Shown: positions 1 to 6,620, numbered from the stretch's first letter. The stretch is DNA of 8,801 bases from Pseudomonadota bacterium (GCA_021787175.1 JAJYMF010000187.1:1-8801), one strand, 5' to 3'. Notes: generated by a model from the sequence alone, not told the origin. Numbers and translations are program-made.

Positions 1-1003
1 CACGGGCGAGATCGGCCTTCAGGCCCGCAATGGCGGTGCTGCCGGTGCCGCCGGCCACGCCCGCACGGGTCGCCGCGCTCTGCCCCGCGGCGGCCGGTGG
101 CACCAATTGCAGGCGTCCGCCGGCTACCGGTGCGGCGGCCGGCGACCGGCTGGGAGCACCGGACTCGCCGGCACCGGCCAGCAGCGTCGGTTTGGGCGCC
201 GCGCCGCGCCAGTCCTCGATCTGCCGGCGCACCTCGGCGGTGGCAGCGGCAGCGCTGCGGGCGCTGATCTGCTGCGCGCTGGGGATGCGCAGAATGGCGC
301 CGCGCTTGAGCCCGTTGATGTTGCCGCGCACGAAGGCATTGGGGTTGGCCGCCAGCAGCGCGACCATCACCTGATCCATGCTGACCTTGCTGTCGGGCCG
401 CACGGCGTGGGCGACCTGGGTCAGGGTTTCGCCGTTCTTGACCGGCCCGTAGGTGTCGCCGGCCGCGCGCGGAGCGCCTGCGGTCGGAACTGCCGTCGAC
501 CTGGCCGCACCCACAGGTGCCGCCGTCGCAGCGGCGGGCGCTGCGGCCGTGGTCGCGGCGCTCTGCGACGCCGTCGGTGCCGCGGTGGCGGCGGGAGTCG
601 CCGGGGCGTAGTTGGGCGGATCCAGCAGCACGGTGTATTCGCGCAGCAGACGGCCGTTGGACCAGTTCACCTGCAGCAGGAAATCGAGGTAGGGCTCGCG
701 CACTGGGTCAACGGTGGTGACGCGGATCACGCGCTCGCCGCGGGCGTTGGTGGCCACCGTGAACTGCAGCGGCATCGCCATCTGGTTGAGGCTGATGCCG
801 GCGCGCTGGAAATCCTTGGCCGGCGCCATGCTCACCTGCAGGCTGGCGGCTTCGGCGGGGTTGTCCACCGACAGCGGAATTTCCGCCACCAACGGCTGGC
901 CCAGCTGCGAGCGAACCTGAATCTGGCCCAGGCCCATGGCCAGCAGCGGCGAACTGGTCAAGGCCAGAGCAATCGCCAGCGACAGCTTGTGCGTACGGTT
1001 CAT
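1..1003 (-). CDS. fimV: FimV N-terminal region, LysM-type polar hub protein (3' end outside window)
   Basis: The first 334 codons are present and the rest lies beyond the left edge. Residues 1-22 form a signal peptide (basic start, hydrophobic core, ending SPLLA). The mature part opens with the FimV signature GLGQIQVRSQLGQPL (residues 24-38) and continues to FLLQVNWSNGRLLREYTVLL (108-127), both hallmarks of the FimV N-terminal domain. An Ala/Thr/Pro-rich linker leads to a LysM-type peptidoglycan-binding module at about 185-241 (YGPVKNGETL ... ILRIP), then a second low-complexity Ala/Pro/Gly stretch. In pseudomonads and relatives FimV (HubP in vibrios) is an inner-membrane protein. Its periplasmic part binds peptidoglycan and its cytoplasmic tail organises the cell pole for type IV pili, twitching and chemotaxis; that tail is not visible here. 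The gene follows asd, as in Pseudomonas. A GGGGG run 9 nt before the ATG is the only Shine-Dalgarno-like sequence. Confidence 0.92.
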   Translation of the reverse strand, partial: MNRTHKLSLAIALALTSSPLLAMGLGQIQVRSQLGQPLVAEIPLSVDNPAEAASLQVSMAPAKDFQRAGISLNQMAMPLQFTVATNARGERVIRVTTVDPVREPYLDFLLQVNWSNGRLLREYTVLLDPPNYAPATPAATAAPTASQSAATTAAAPAAATAAPVGAARSTAVPTAGAPRAAGDTYGPVKNGETLTQVAHAVRPDSKVSMDQVMVALLAANPNAFVRGNINGLKRGAILRIPSAQQISARSAAAATAEVRRQIEDWRGAAPKPTLLAGAGESGAPSRSPAAAPVAGGRLQLVPPAAAGQSAATRAGVAGGTGSTAIAGLKADLAR

Positions 1004-1086
1004 CGCGTCGAGCCCCCAAGGCAGTGGCCGCCACCGCGGCCGCGCCGGAACTCGACGCGACCTCAGGACGATGCTGCAACTTTAGT

Positions 1087-2115
1087 TCACAAATAGGATT
1101 TCACCAAGAGTTCGGCCACCTGCACCGCGTTCAGGGCGGCGCCCTTGCGGATGTTGTCGGCCACCACCCACAGATCCAGCCCCCGCGGGTGCGAAATATC
1201 CTCGCGCAGGCGGCCGACGTACACCGGATCGGTGCCGGCAGCGTGGGTCACCGGAGTGGGGTATCCGCCCGGGACGCGTTCGTCCACCACCACCACGCCG
1301 GGCGCGGCCTGCAGCAGCTCGCGGGCACGGGCGACGCTGATCTTGTCGCGGGTCTCGATGTGCACCGCCTCGGCGTGGCCGTAGAACACCGGTACGCGCA
1401 CGGCCGTCGGGTTCACCCGGATCGTGTCGTCCTCGAGGATCTTGCGCGTCTCCCAGACCATCTTCATCTCTTCCTTGGTGTAACCGTTGTCCTGGAAGAC
1501 GTCGATCTGCGGGATCAGGTTGAAGGCGATCTGCAGCGGGAACTTGGACGGCTCGACGCTCTGGAAACTGAGCATCGCCGCGGTCTGGCGGCCCAGCTCC
1601 TCCATGCCCGAACGCCCGGCGCCCGAGACCGACTGGTAGGTGGCGACATTGATGCGCTCGATGCCGACCTCGCGATGGATCGGCGCCAGCGCCACCAGCA
1701 TCTGCATCGTCGAACAGTTGGGGTTGGCGATGATGCCGTGGCGCGGGTACTGCGCTATCGCGTGCGGGTTGACCTCGCTGACCACCAGCGGGATGTCATC
1801 GCGGTAGCGGAACTCGGAGGTGTTGTCGATCACCACCGCGCCGGCCGCCGCCGCGCGCGGCGCGTGCTCGCGGCTGACCGCGCCGCCGGCCGAGAAGAAC
1901 GCGATGTCGACGCCGGTGAAATCGCACCCGGCGAGGTCGCGCACGGTGAGGCGTCGGCCGCCGAAGCTGATCGTCTCGCCCGCCGACCGCGCGCTGGCCA
2001 GCGGCAGCAGATCGCCCACCGGGAAAGCGCGCTCGGCGAGGATCTGCAGCAGGGTCTCGCCGACGGCACCGGTGGCGCCGACCATGGCGATGGTGTAGCT
2101 GTTTTTCTTGCTCAT
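1087..2115 (-). CDS. asd: Aspartate-semialdehyde dehydrogenase
   Basis: This cytoplasmic enzyme reduces aspartyl phosphate to aspartate semialdehyde with NADPH, the branch point to lysine/diaminopimelate, threonine and methionine. The 342-residue product is normal for the family. It opens with the nucleotide-binding loop GATGAVG (13-19). The nucleophilic cysteine is C134 in NPNCST, and SVSGAGRSG lies at 162-170. R240 and H247 (RVPVFYGH) have the same 7-residue spacing as the substrate-binding Arg and general-base His of the E. coli enzyme (R267/H274). The sequence resembles the Gram-positive/Pseudomonas-type asd more than E. coli Asd. No residue that I would expect to be catalytic is missing. 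It lies 58 bp after aroC and 83 bp before fimV on the same strand. The ATG has no Shine-Dalgarno; instead a GAGTCC GAGTCC duplication lies just upstream. A non-catalytic Usg paralogue is unlikely because C134 is present. Confidence 0.97.
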   Translation of the reverse strand: MSKKNSYTIAMVGATGAVGETLLQILAERAFPVGDLLPLASARSAGETISFGGRRLTVRDLAGCDFTGVDIAFFSAGGAVSREHAPRAAAAGAVVIDNTSEFRYRDDIPLVVSEVNPHAIAQYPRHGIIANPNCSTMQMLVALAPIHREVGIERINVATYQSVSGAGRSGMEELGRQTAAMLSFQSVEPSKFPLQIAFNLIPQIDVFQDNGYTKEEMKMVWETRKILEDDTIRVNPTAVRVPVFYGHAEAVHIETRDKISVARARELLQAAPGVVVVDERVPGGYPTPVTHAAGTDPVYVGRLREDISHPRGLDLWVVADNIRKGAALNAVQVAELLVKSYL

Positions 2116-2173
2116 GCGGGACTCGGACTCGGCAGAAAACGGTACCGGGATTCAGGGAACGATGGCGCGATCC

Positions 2174-3283
2174 TCAACCGCCCGGGATGCGCGGCGCGAC
2201 CGGCCCCACATCGCCGCACTGCGCGCGGTGCCGCAGCGCCTGGTCCATCAGCACCAGTGCCACCATCGCCTCGGCGATCGGCGTGGCGCGGATGCCGACG
2301 CAGGGATCGTGGCGGCCGTTGGTGACGACCTCGATCGCCTCGCCGCGCAGGTTCACGCTGCGCCCGGGAATGCGGATGCTGGACGTCGGCTTCAGCGCGA
2401 TCGAGCAGATCACCGGCTGGCCGCTGCTGATGCCGCCGAGGATGCCGCCGGCATGGTTGGACAGGAATCGCTCGGGCGTGATCTCGTCGCGATGCTGGCT
2501 GCCGCGCTGCGCGACCGCCGCGAAGCCGGCGCCGATTTCCACGCCCTTGACCGCGTTGATGCTCATCAGCGCCGCGGCCAGCTCGGCGTCGAGCTTGCCG
2601 TAGATCGGCTCGCCCCAGCCCGGCGGCACGCCCTCGGCGACCACGGTCACGCGCGCGCCGACCGAGTCGCCGGCCTTGCGCAACGCGTCCATGACCGCTT
2701 CGAGCTCGGGCACCTGCGCGGCATCCGGCCAGAAGAACGGATTCCGCTCGACCGCGTCCCAGTCGATCGCGCTATCCGCCGGCAGGCGCGGGACGGTCTC
2801 GCCCAGTTGTGCGAGATAGCCACGCACGCGCACGCCGTGACGCTCGGCCAGCCACTTCTTGGCGATCACCGCCGCAGCGACGCGCATCGTCGTCTCGCGC
2901 GCCGAGCTGCGGCCGCCGCCGCGCGGATCGCGGATGCCGTATTTCTGCCAGTAGGTGTAGTCGGCGTGCGCGGGGCGGAAGGTGTCGAGCAGGTCGTCGT
3001 AGTCGCGCGAGCGCGCGTCGGTGTTGCGGATCAGCAGCGCGATCGGGGTGCCGGTGGTGCGCCCCTCGTACACGCCCGAGAGGATATCGACGGCGTCGGT
3101 CTCGCGCCGCTGCGACGTGTGGCGCGTGCGGCCGGTGGCGCGGCGCGCGAGGTCGTGGGCAAAGTCTTCCGGCACCAACGCCAGTCCCGGCGGGCAGCCG
3201 TCGATCACGCAGCCGATGGCCGGACCGTGGCTCTCGCCGAAGGTGGTGACCGTCAACAGTTTGCCGAAGGAGTTGCTGGACAC
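2174..3283 (-). CDS. aroC: Chorismate synthase
   Basis: This enzyme converts 5-enolpyruvylshikimate-3-phosphate to chorismate using reduced FMN, the last step of the shikimate pathway, in the cytoplasm. All family signatures are present in the 369-residue product: GESHG (16-20, with catalytic H19), RPAHADYTY (103-111, with catalytic H106), GGGRSSARET (122-131) and the C-terminal NGRHDPCVGIRATPI block starting at N322. D326 is the likely counterpart of the conserved catalytic Asp. The start is GTG: it places GESHG exactly where E. coli AroC has it, and no in-frame ATG fits better. The GTG has no Shine-Dalgarno and is preceded by a tandem CACTCCC CACTCCC. The gene lies 86 bp after prmB and 58 bp before asd, so cotranscription is plausible. 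The prmB-aroC pairing is a recurrent arrangement in gammaproteobacteria. Confidence 0.97.
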   Translation of the reverse strand: MSSNSFGKLLTVTTFGESHGPAIGCVIDGCPPGLALVPEDFAHDLARRATGRTRHTSQRRETDAVDILSGVYEGRTTGTPIALLIRNTDARSRDYDDLLDTFRPAHADYTYWQKYGIRDPRGGGRSSARETTMRVAAAVIAKKWLAERHGVRVRGYLAQLGETVPRLPADSAIDWDAVERNPFFWPDAAQVPELEAVMDALRKAGDSVGARVTVVAEGVPPGWGEPIYGKLDAELAAALMSINAVKGVEIGAGFAAVAQRGSQHRDEITPERFLSNHAGGILGGISSGQPVICSIALKPTSSIRIPGRSVNLRGEAIEVVTNGRHDPCVGIRATPIAEAMVALVLMDQALRHRAQCGDVGPVAPRIPGG

Positions 3284-3369
3284 GGGAGTGGGGAGTGTGG
3301 GGTGAATAGAGCATCAACCGGACGCGGGCGCTGAACAAGCACCGATCACGATCCGCAGTCGAGGGGCGA

Positions 3370-4290
3370 TCATGCCCGCGAATCCCCCGCGGCGTTGATC
3401 GCCGCGGCATGTTCGACCAGCGTCGCGCGGTCGATCAGGAACACGCCCATCGGTCCGACCTTGAAATCGAGCCACACCAGCGGGACTTCGGGCAGCAGGG
3501 CGGCCAGCGCGCGTTCGCTCTCGCCGACCTCGACGATCAGCAGGCCGTCGTCGGTCAGATGTTCGGCGGCATCGCTCAGGATGCGCAGGACGAGGTCGAG
3601 ACCGTCGTGGCCCGCGGTCAGCCCCAGCCGGGGCTCGTGCGCGTACTCGGCCGGCATCGCCGCGTACTCGGCTTCGGTGACGTAGGGCGGGTTGGAAACG
3701 ATCAGGTCGTAGCGTTCGCCGGCCAAGGCGGCGAACAGATCCGAATGCAGCGCGCGCACGCGCTCCTCGACGTGCTGGAAGGCGATGTTCTCGCGCGCCA
3801 GCGCCAGTGCGTCCTCGCTGATGTCCGCGAGGTCCACCCGCCACTCCGGCTGGTGCACGGCCATGGCGATGCCGATGCAGCCCGAGCCGGTGCACAGATC
3901 CAGCGCACGCGCGATCTCGCGGCCCTCGAGCCAGGGCGAGAACCCGGCCTCGATCAGCTCGGCGATCGGCGAACGCGGCACCAGCGCGCGCGGGTCGGAC
4001 CTGAACTTGAGCCCGGCGAACCAGGCTTCGCCGACCAGATAGGCGGTCGGCACGCGCTCGCTGATGCGGCGCTCGATCAGCGCCAGCACGCGCGCGCGCT
4101 CGGCCTGCGTGAGCCGCGCCGCGCCGTAGGCCGGCGGCAGGTCCGGCGGCAGGTGCAGGGTCGAGAGCACCAGATGCGTGGCCTCGTCCAGCGGATTGTC
4201 GTGACTGTGGCCGAAATTCAGCCCGGCGGCGGCGAAGCGGGTCGCGCCGTAGCGGATGAAATCGAGGAGGCTGACGAGCGCGTCGGTCAC
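3370..4290 (-). CDS. prmB: 50S ribosomal protein L3 glutamine N5-methyltransferase
   Basis: This SAM-dependent enzyme methylates a glutamine side chain of ribosomal protein L3 (Gln150 in E. coli), assisting large-subunit assembly. The 306-residue product matches the usual PrmB length of about 300-310. SAM-binding motif I is DLCTGSGCIGI (131-141), and the glutamine-binding NPPY tetrapeptide is at 200-203. The block GEAWFAGLKF ... LVPRSPIAELI (87-113) separates PrmB from its relative PrmC (HemK), the release-factor methyltransferase. The start is GTG; no good Shine-Dalgarno precedes it. The gene heads the minus-strand block and diverges from the SCO1 gene across 56 bp. On the minus strand a TATACT hexamer at 4314-4319 could be its -10 box, giving a leader of about 17 nt. 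A 330-residue ORF in another frame over the same bases is Arg/Ala-rich and is a shadow. Confidence 0.96.
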   Translation of the reverse strand: MTDALVSLLDFIRYGATRFAAAGLNFGHSHDNPLDEATHLVLSTLHLPPDLPPAYGAARLTQAERARVLALIERRISERVPTAYLVGEAWFAGLKFRSDPRALVPRSPIAELIEAGFSPWLEGREIARALDLCTGSGCIGIAMAVHQPEWRVDLADISEDALALARENIAFQHVEERVRALHSDLFAALAGERYDLIVSNPPYVTEAEYAAMPAEYAHEPRLGLTAGHDGLDLVLRILSDAAEHLTDDGLLIVEVGESERALAALLPEVPLVWLDFKVGPMGVFLIDRATLVEHAAAINAAGDSRA

Positions 4291-4346
4291 GGAGCAGGCC
4301 GGGCAAAGCGTGCAGTATAGCGATCCGCGACCGCTATAATTCCGCG
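4291..4346. promoter_or_regulatory. Divergent promoter region of prmB and the SCO1 gene
   Basis: The 56 bp between two divergent start codons hold an inverted repeat, TATAGCG (4316-4322) and CGCTATA (4332-4338), with 9 nt between the arms. Each arm contributes to a -10-like hexamer facing its own gene: TATAAT at 4335-4340 on the plus strand (a perfect consensus) and TATACT at 4314-4319 on the minus strand. I see no convincing -35 box for either. TATAAT ends only 6 nt before the SCO1 ATG, so the predicted transcript starts at or beside the A of that ATG. Polymerase could not occupy both promoters at once. Promoter function is inferred; the hexamers and repeat are read directly. Confidence 0.6.
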
Positions 4347-4991
4347 ATGCCTACCCGTCGTCACGCCGGCCGCGTCCCGGTTTTCCTGCTGGTCGTGCTG
4401 GCCGCCATCGCCGCCGGGCTGGGCTTGTGGCTGGGCCTGCGCAGCCACGCGCCGCCGCAGCCGCCGCCGATGCAGTCCGCGCAGGTCTATCCGCAGCCAC
4501 GCCCGCTGCCCGCTTTTGCGCTGACGCAAAGCGACGGCAAGCCGCTGACCGCCGCCGCCTGGCAGGGTCGGTACACGCTGGTGTTCTTCGGCTACACCCT
4601 GTGTCCGGACGTCTGTCCCACCACGCTGGCGACCCTGCATCAGGCGCTGCAGCAGCTGCGCGCACAGGGGCTGGGCGAGCAGGTGCAGGTCGACTTCATC
4701 TCGGTGGATCCGCAGCGCGACACACCGGCGCGCCTGGCGGCTTACGTGCACGCCTTCGATCCGCAGTTTGTCGGCGCCACCGGCCCCGATGCGCAGCTGC
4801 AGCCGCTGACACGCGCGCTGGGCATCGTCTATGCGCGCACCCCGGACGGTCACGGTGGCGAGAGCATCGATCACAGCGGCGCGGTGGTGCTGATCGATCC
4901 GCAGGGGCACGAGCTGGCGGTGTTCCTGCCGCCACTGCGCGCCACCGCCATCACCGGCGATCTCGCCCGCCTGATCGCCTGGCGCCGCTGA
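4347..4991 (+). CDS. sco1: SCO1/SenC/PrrC family copper chaperone
   Basis: SCO1/SenC proteins are membrane-anchored, thioredoxin-fold proteins on the periplasmic side that deliver copper to, or keep reduced, the CuA site of cytochrome c oxidase. The 214-residue product has a basic N-terminus and one membrane anchor at about residues 11-31, then a Pro-rich linker (35-54). The thioredoxin-like domain begins near PAFALTQSDGKPL. The copper-binding CxxxC is C86 and C90 in TLCPDVCPT, and the distal ligand is H176 in DHSG. FISVDPQRDTP (117-127) is another family hallmark. All three metal ligands are present. The ATG has no Shine-Dalgarno and lies 6 nt after a perfect TATAAT, which suggests a leaderless message. 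Its TGA overlaps the psd ATG (TGATG), which suggests translational coupling. No oxidase genes are visible in the window. Confidence 0.94.
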   Translation: MPTRRHAGRVPVFLLVVLAAIAAGLGLWLGLRSHAPPQPPPMQSAQVYPQPRPLPAFALTQSDGKPLTAAAWQGRYTLVFFGYTLCPDVCPTTLATLHQALQQLRAQGLGEQVQVDFISVDPQRDTPARLAAYVHAFDPQFVGATGPDAQLQPLTRALGIVYARTPDGHGGESIDHSGAVVLIDPQGHELAVFLPPLRATAITGDLARLIAWRR

Positions 4992-5869
4992 TGCGGCTGG
5001 CCTCGCTGCAGACGCTGCTGCCGCATCGCGCCCTCAGCGCGATCGTGTGCCGCGCCGCGCGCTGGACCTGGTCGCCGTGGAAATCCCTGCTGATCCGGCA
5101 GGTCGTGCGCCGCTATCGCGTCGATCTCGGCGAGGCCGCGCAACCCGACCCCGCCGCCTACCCGCATTTCGATGCCTTCTTCACGCGCGCGCTGAAGCCC
5201 GGCGCGCGGCCGCTCGCCCCCGATCCCGCCGCCCTGCTCTGCCCGGCTGACGGGCGCATCAGCCAGGCCGGACGCATCGACGCAGGCCGCCTGCTGCAGG
5301 CCAAGGGGCGTCATTTCACGGTCGCCGAGCTGCTGGCCGACGCTGCCGCTGCCGACGTCTATCGCGACGGCACATTCGTCACCGTGTACCTGTCGCCGCG
5401 CGACTACCACCGCGTGCACATGCCGCAGGACGGAACGCTGGTCGAGACTGTGCACGTGCCGGGACGGTTGTTCAGCGTGGCGCCGTCCGCGGTCGCCGCG
5501 ATTCCGCGCCTGTTTGCCCGCAACGAACGGCTGGCCTGCCATTTCGAGGGCCCCTGCGGTCCGTTCGCCGTAGTGATGGTCGGCGCCCTGCTGGTGTCGG
5601 GCGTGGAGACGGTCTGGGGCGGCATGCAGATCCCGCCCTACGCACGCCGGATCGCGGGCAGGGACTGGCGCGGCCAGGGCATCCGCCTGTCGCGCGGCGC
5701 CGAGATGGCGCGTTTCCACATGGGCTCGACGGTGATCCTGCTGCTGCCCGCGGGCGCCGCTGCGCTGATCGACGACCTCGACCCCGAGCGCGCGGTGCGG
5801 GTCGGAACAGGCATCGGCCGCCTGTCGGAAAGCATCTTCCCAACGTCCGCGCGCCCCCCCACAATGTGA
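4991..5869 (+). CDS. psd: Phosphatidylserine decarboxylase proenzyme
   Basis: Psd converts phosphatidylserine to phosphatidylethanolamine at the inner membrane, using a pyruvoyl group made by self-cleavage. The 292-residue product is slightly shorter than E. coli Psd (322). The cleavage site is G245-S246 in MGSTVI, which yields a beta chain of 245 residues and a short alpha chain of 47 residues with an N-terminal pyruvoyl made from S246. The likely self-processing triad is D87 (PADGRI), H143 (LSPRDYHRVHMP) and S246, matching D90/H147/S254 of the E. coli enzyme. Other family blocks are GTFVTVYLSPRDYHRVHMP (127-145), VPGRLFSVAP (156-165) and LFARNERLAC (174-183). The ATG shares its A with the SCO1 stop codon, so translation is probably coupled. 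The same frame stays open upstream through the SCO1 gene, but that stretch is an Arg/Ala-rich shadow. The psd stop codon is part of a set of TGACG repeats. Confidence 0.97.
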   Translation: MRLASLQTLLPHRALSAIVCRAARWTWSPWKSLLIRQVVRRYRVDLGEAAQPDPAAYPHFDAFFTRALKPGARPLAPDPAALLCPADGRISQAGRIDAGRLLQAKGRHFTVAELLADAAAADVYRDGTFVTVYLSPRDYHRVHMPQDGTLVETVHVPGRLFSVAPSAVAAIPRLFARNERLACHFEGPCGPFAVVMVGALLVSGVETVWGGMQIPPYARRIAGRDWRGQGIRLSRGAEMARFHMGSTVILLLPAGAAALIDDLDPERAVRVGTGIGRLSESIFPTSARPPTM

Positions 5870-5895
5870 CGTGCAGCGTCATTTTGTGACGCAGC
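5865..5895. promoter_or_regulatory. Three phased TGACG/CGTCA half-sites with a hairpin
   Basis: The pentamer TGACG occurs at 5867, its reverse complement CGTCA at 5877, and TGACG again at 5887: exact 10-bp steps, about one helical turn. The first overlaps the psd stop codon. The outer copies extend to a direct repeat TGTGACG (5865-5871 and 5885-5891). The right pair forms a perfect hairpin, GCGTCA (5876-5881), loop TTTTG, TGACGC (5887-5892). No T-run follows on either strand, so it is a poor intrinsic terminator. An operator for the downstream gene is one reading; TGTGA resembles a CRP/Clp half-site, but the spacing does not give the standard TGTGA-N6-TCACA. The function is unknown. Confidence 0.4.
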
Positions 5896-5989
5896 GCGAG
5901 TGGAATCATTCCCGGGGGAGGCTATGCTGGACACGCCGCGAGAGCCGACTGCGCCGCTGTCGCCGGAACCGCCATCGAGGGGAAGGATC

Positions 5990-6433
5990 ATGCGTCTGGT
6001 TACCCGCATCGTCGCCAAGAGCCGGGCGATCCGTCTGGCGCGGCAGCTGCGCGACATCGAAGCCGCGGTCAATGCCCTGCCCGTCGGTGCCCGCCGCCAG
6101 CTGGCCCTGCTGGCGATGAAGGAATTCGCCAACGCCTCGCGCTGCGAGTTCCCGCATCGGTACGGCTCGTCGCCGGAACAGAAATACCTGCCCTGGAGCG
6201 GCGGCACCGACATCGGCCACGAACGCGCGCGCTCGGACAATCCGCAGGTGCGCATGCGCGGCATCGCGCTGTGGCTGGCGGTGGCGTTTCACGAAACCCG
6301 CGAGGCACCGACCGCCGATCTGCAGATGCTGCATCGCGGCCTGCTGCGGGTGATGCGTCAGCTCAAGGAAACCGCCGCTAGCGCGCCGGCCGACCCGATC
6401 GCGCAGTGGGCGGCAAGCCACGAAGCGGCCTGA
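5990..6433 (+). CDS. Conserved-looking small cytoplasmic protein of unknown function
   Basis: I cannot assign a function. From the ATG at 5990 the product has 147 residues. It is mostly helical in appearance, with no signal peptide or membrane segment. Residues 1-30 form a basic amphipathic stretch (RAIRLARQLRDIEAAVNALP). The middle contains FANASRCEFPHRYGSSPE (46-63) and YLPWSGGTDIGHERARSDNP (66-85). A hydrophobic helix ALWLAVAFHETRE (93-105) is followed by a leucine-rich helix (111-126). It has one cysteine (C52) and no known catalytic motif that I recognise. From memory, similar proteins occur in Xanthomonadaceae; I could not check this. The start at 5990 is chosen because GAGGGGAAGGA sits just upstream at a workable distance. 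An in-frame ATG at 5924, also after a GGGGGAGG run but only 2 nt away, would add a Pro-rich 22-residue N-terminus, and another start exists at 5900. The gene follows psd on the same strand after 120 bp and converges on mltD. Confidence 0.8.
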   Translation: MRLVTRIVAKSRAIRLARQLRDIEAAVNALPVGARRQLALLAMKEFANASRCEFPHRYGSSPEQKYLPWSGGTDIGHERARSDNPQVRMRGIALWLAVAFHETREAPTADLQMLHRGLLRVMRQLKETAASAPADPIAQWAASHEAA

Positions 6434-6456
6434 ATCGCAAACAGTCCAACCCTGGG

Positions 6457-6547
6457 CTTCGCGATCTTCGCGTCCTTGGCGGACTGAATCGGGTTCGACG
6501 GGCAAGGCCGCGGAACGCGGGGCCGCGAAAGATGCCGAGGGCGCAAA
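6457..6547. repeat. Degenerate inverted-repeat intergenic element
   Basis: This element fills most of the 187-bp gap between two convergent genes. The left arm is three 9-bp units, CTTCGCGAT CTTCGCGTC CTTGGCGGA (6457-6483). The right arm (6523-6547, beginning CCGCGAAAGATGCC) is an imperfect reverse complement of the left. Between them lies a short perfect hairpin, CCGCG-GAA-CGCGG (6508-6520). Read on the minus strand, the left arm resembles the 'GCGAAG...GCGAAG' type of dispersed intergenic repeat found in many high-GC genomes, which gives spurious AKDAKIAK-like peptides. I see only this one copy in the window. It may terminate or stabilise both transcripts, but there is no U-tract, so this is inference. 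Confidence 0.45.
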
Positions 6548-6620
6548 AATTCCCGCTCCGCACGGCTCGATGCCGCCAGCATGTCGGCGACATCGCGTCT
6601 GTGAGCAGCAAACGCACCCA

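Noticed and set aside
1026..1041. GGCCGC-CACC-GCGGCC hairpin between asd and fimV as a terminator
   Set aside because: No T-run follows it on the minus strand, and such GC-only 6-bp stems are expected by chance at this base composition.
3314..4306. A 330-residue minus-strand frame overlapping prmB
   Set aside because: It is an out-of-frame Arg/Pro-rich translation of prmB, which has clear methyltransferase motifs in its own frame.
107..4320. Long plus-strand open frames (329, 433, 408 and 303 residues) antisense to fimV, asd, aroC and prmB
   Set aside because: They are rich in Arg, Ala, Gly, His and Asp in the way of antisense frames of high-GC genes, show no recognisable domain, and lie opposite genes with complete catalytic motifs.
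4427..4990. Extension of the psd frame upstream through the SCO1 gene, suggesting a fusion
   Set aside because: The upstream residues are compositionally biased and motif-free, whereas the SCO1 frame carries CxxxC and DHSG; the TGATG start gives a normal Psd N-terminus.
5876..5892. Hairpin GCGTCA-TTTTG-TGACGC as an intrinsic terminator for psd
   Set aside because: The stem is short and no U-tract follows; kept instead as a repeat or possible operator.
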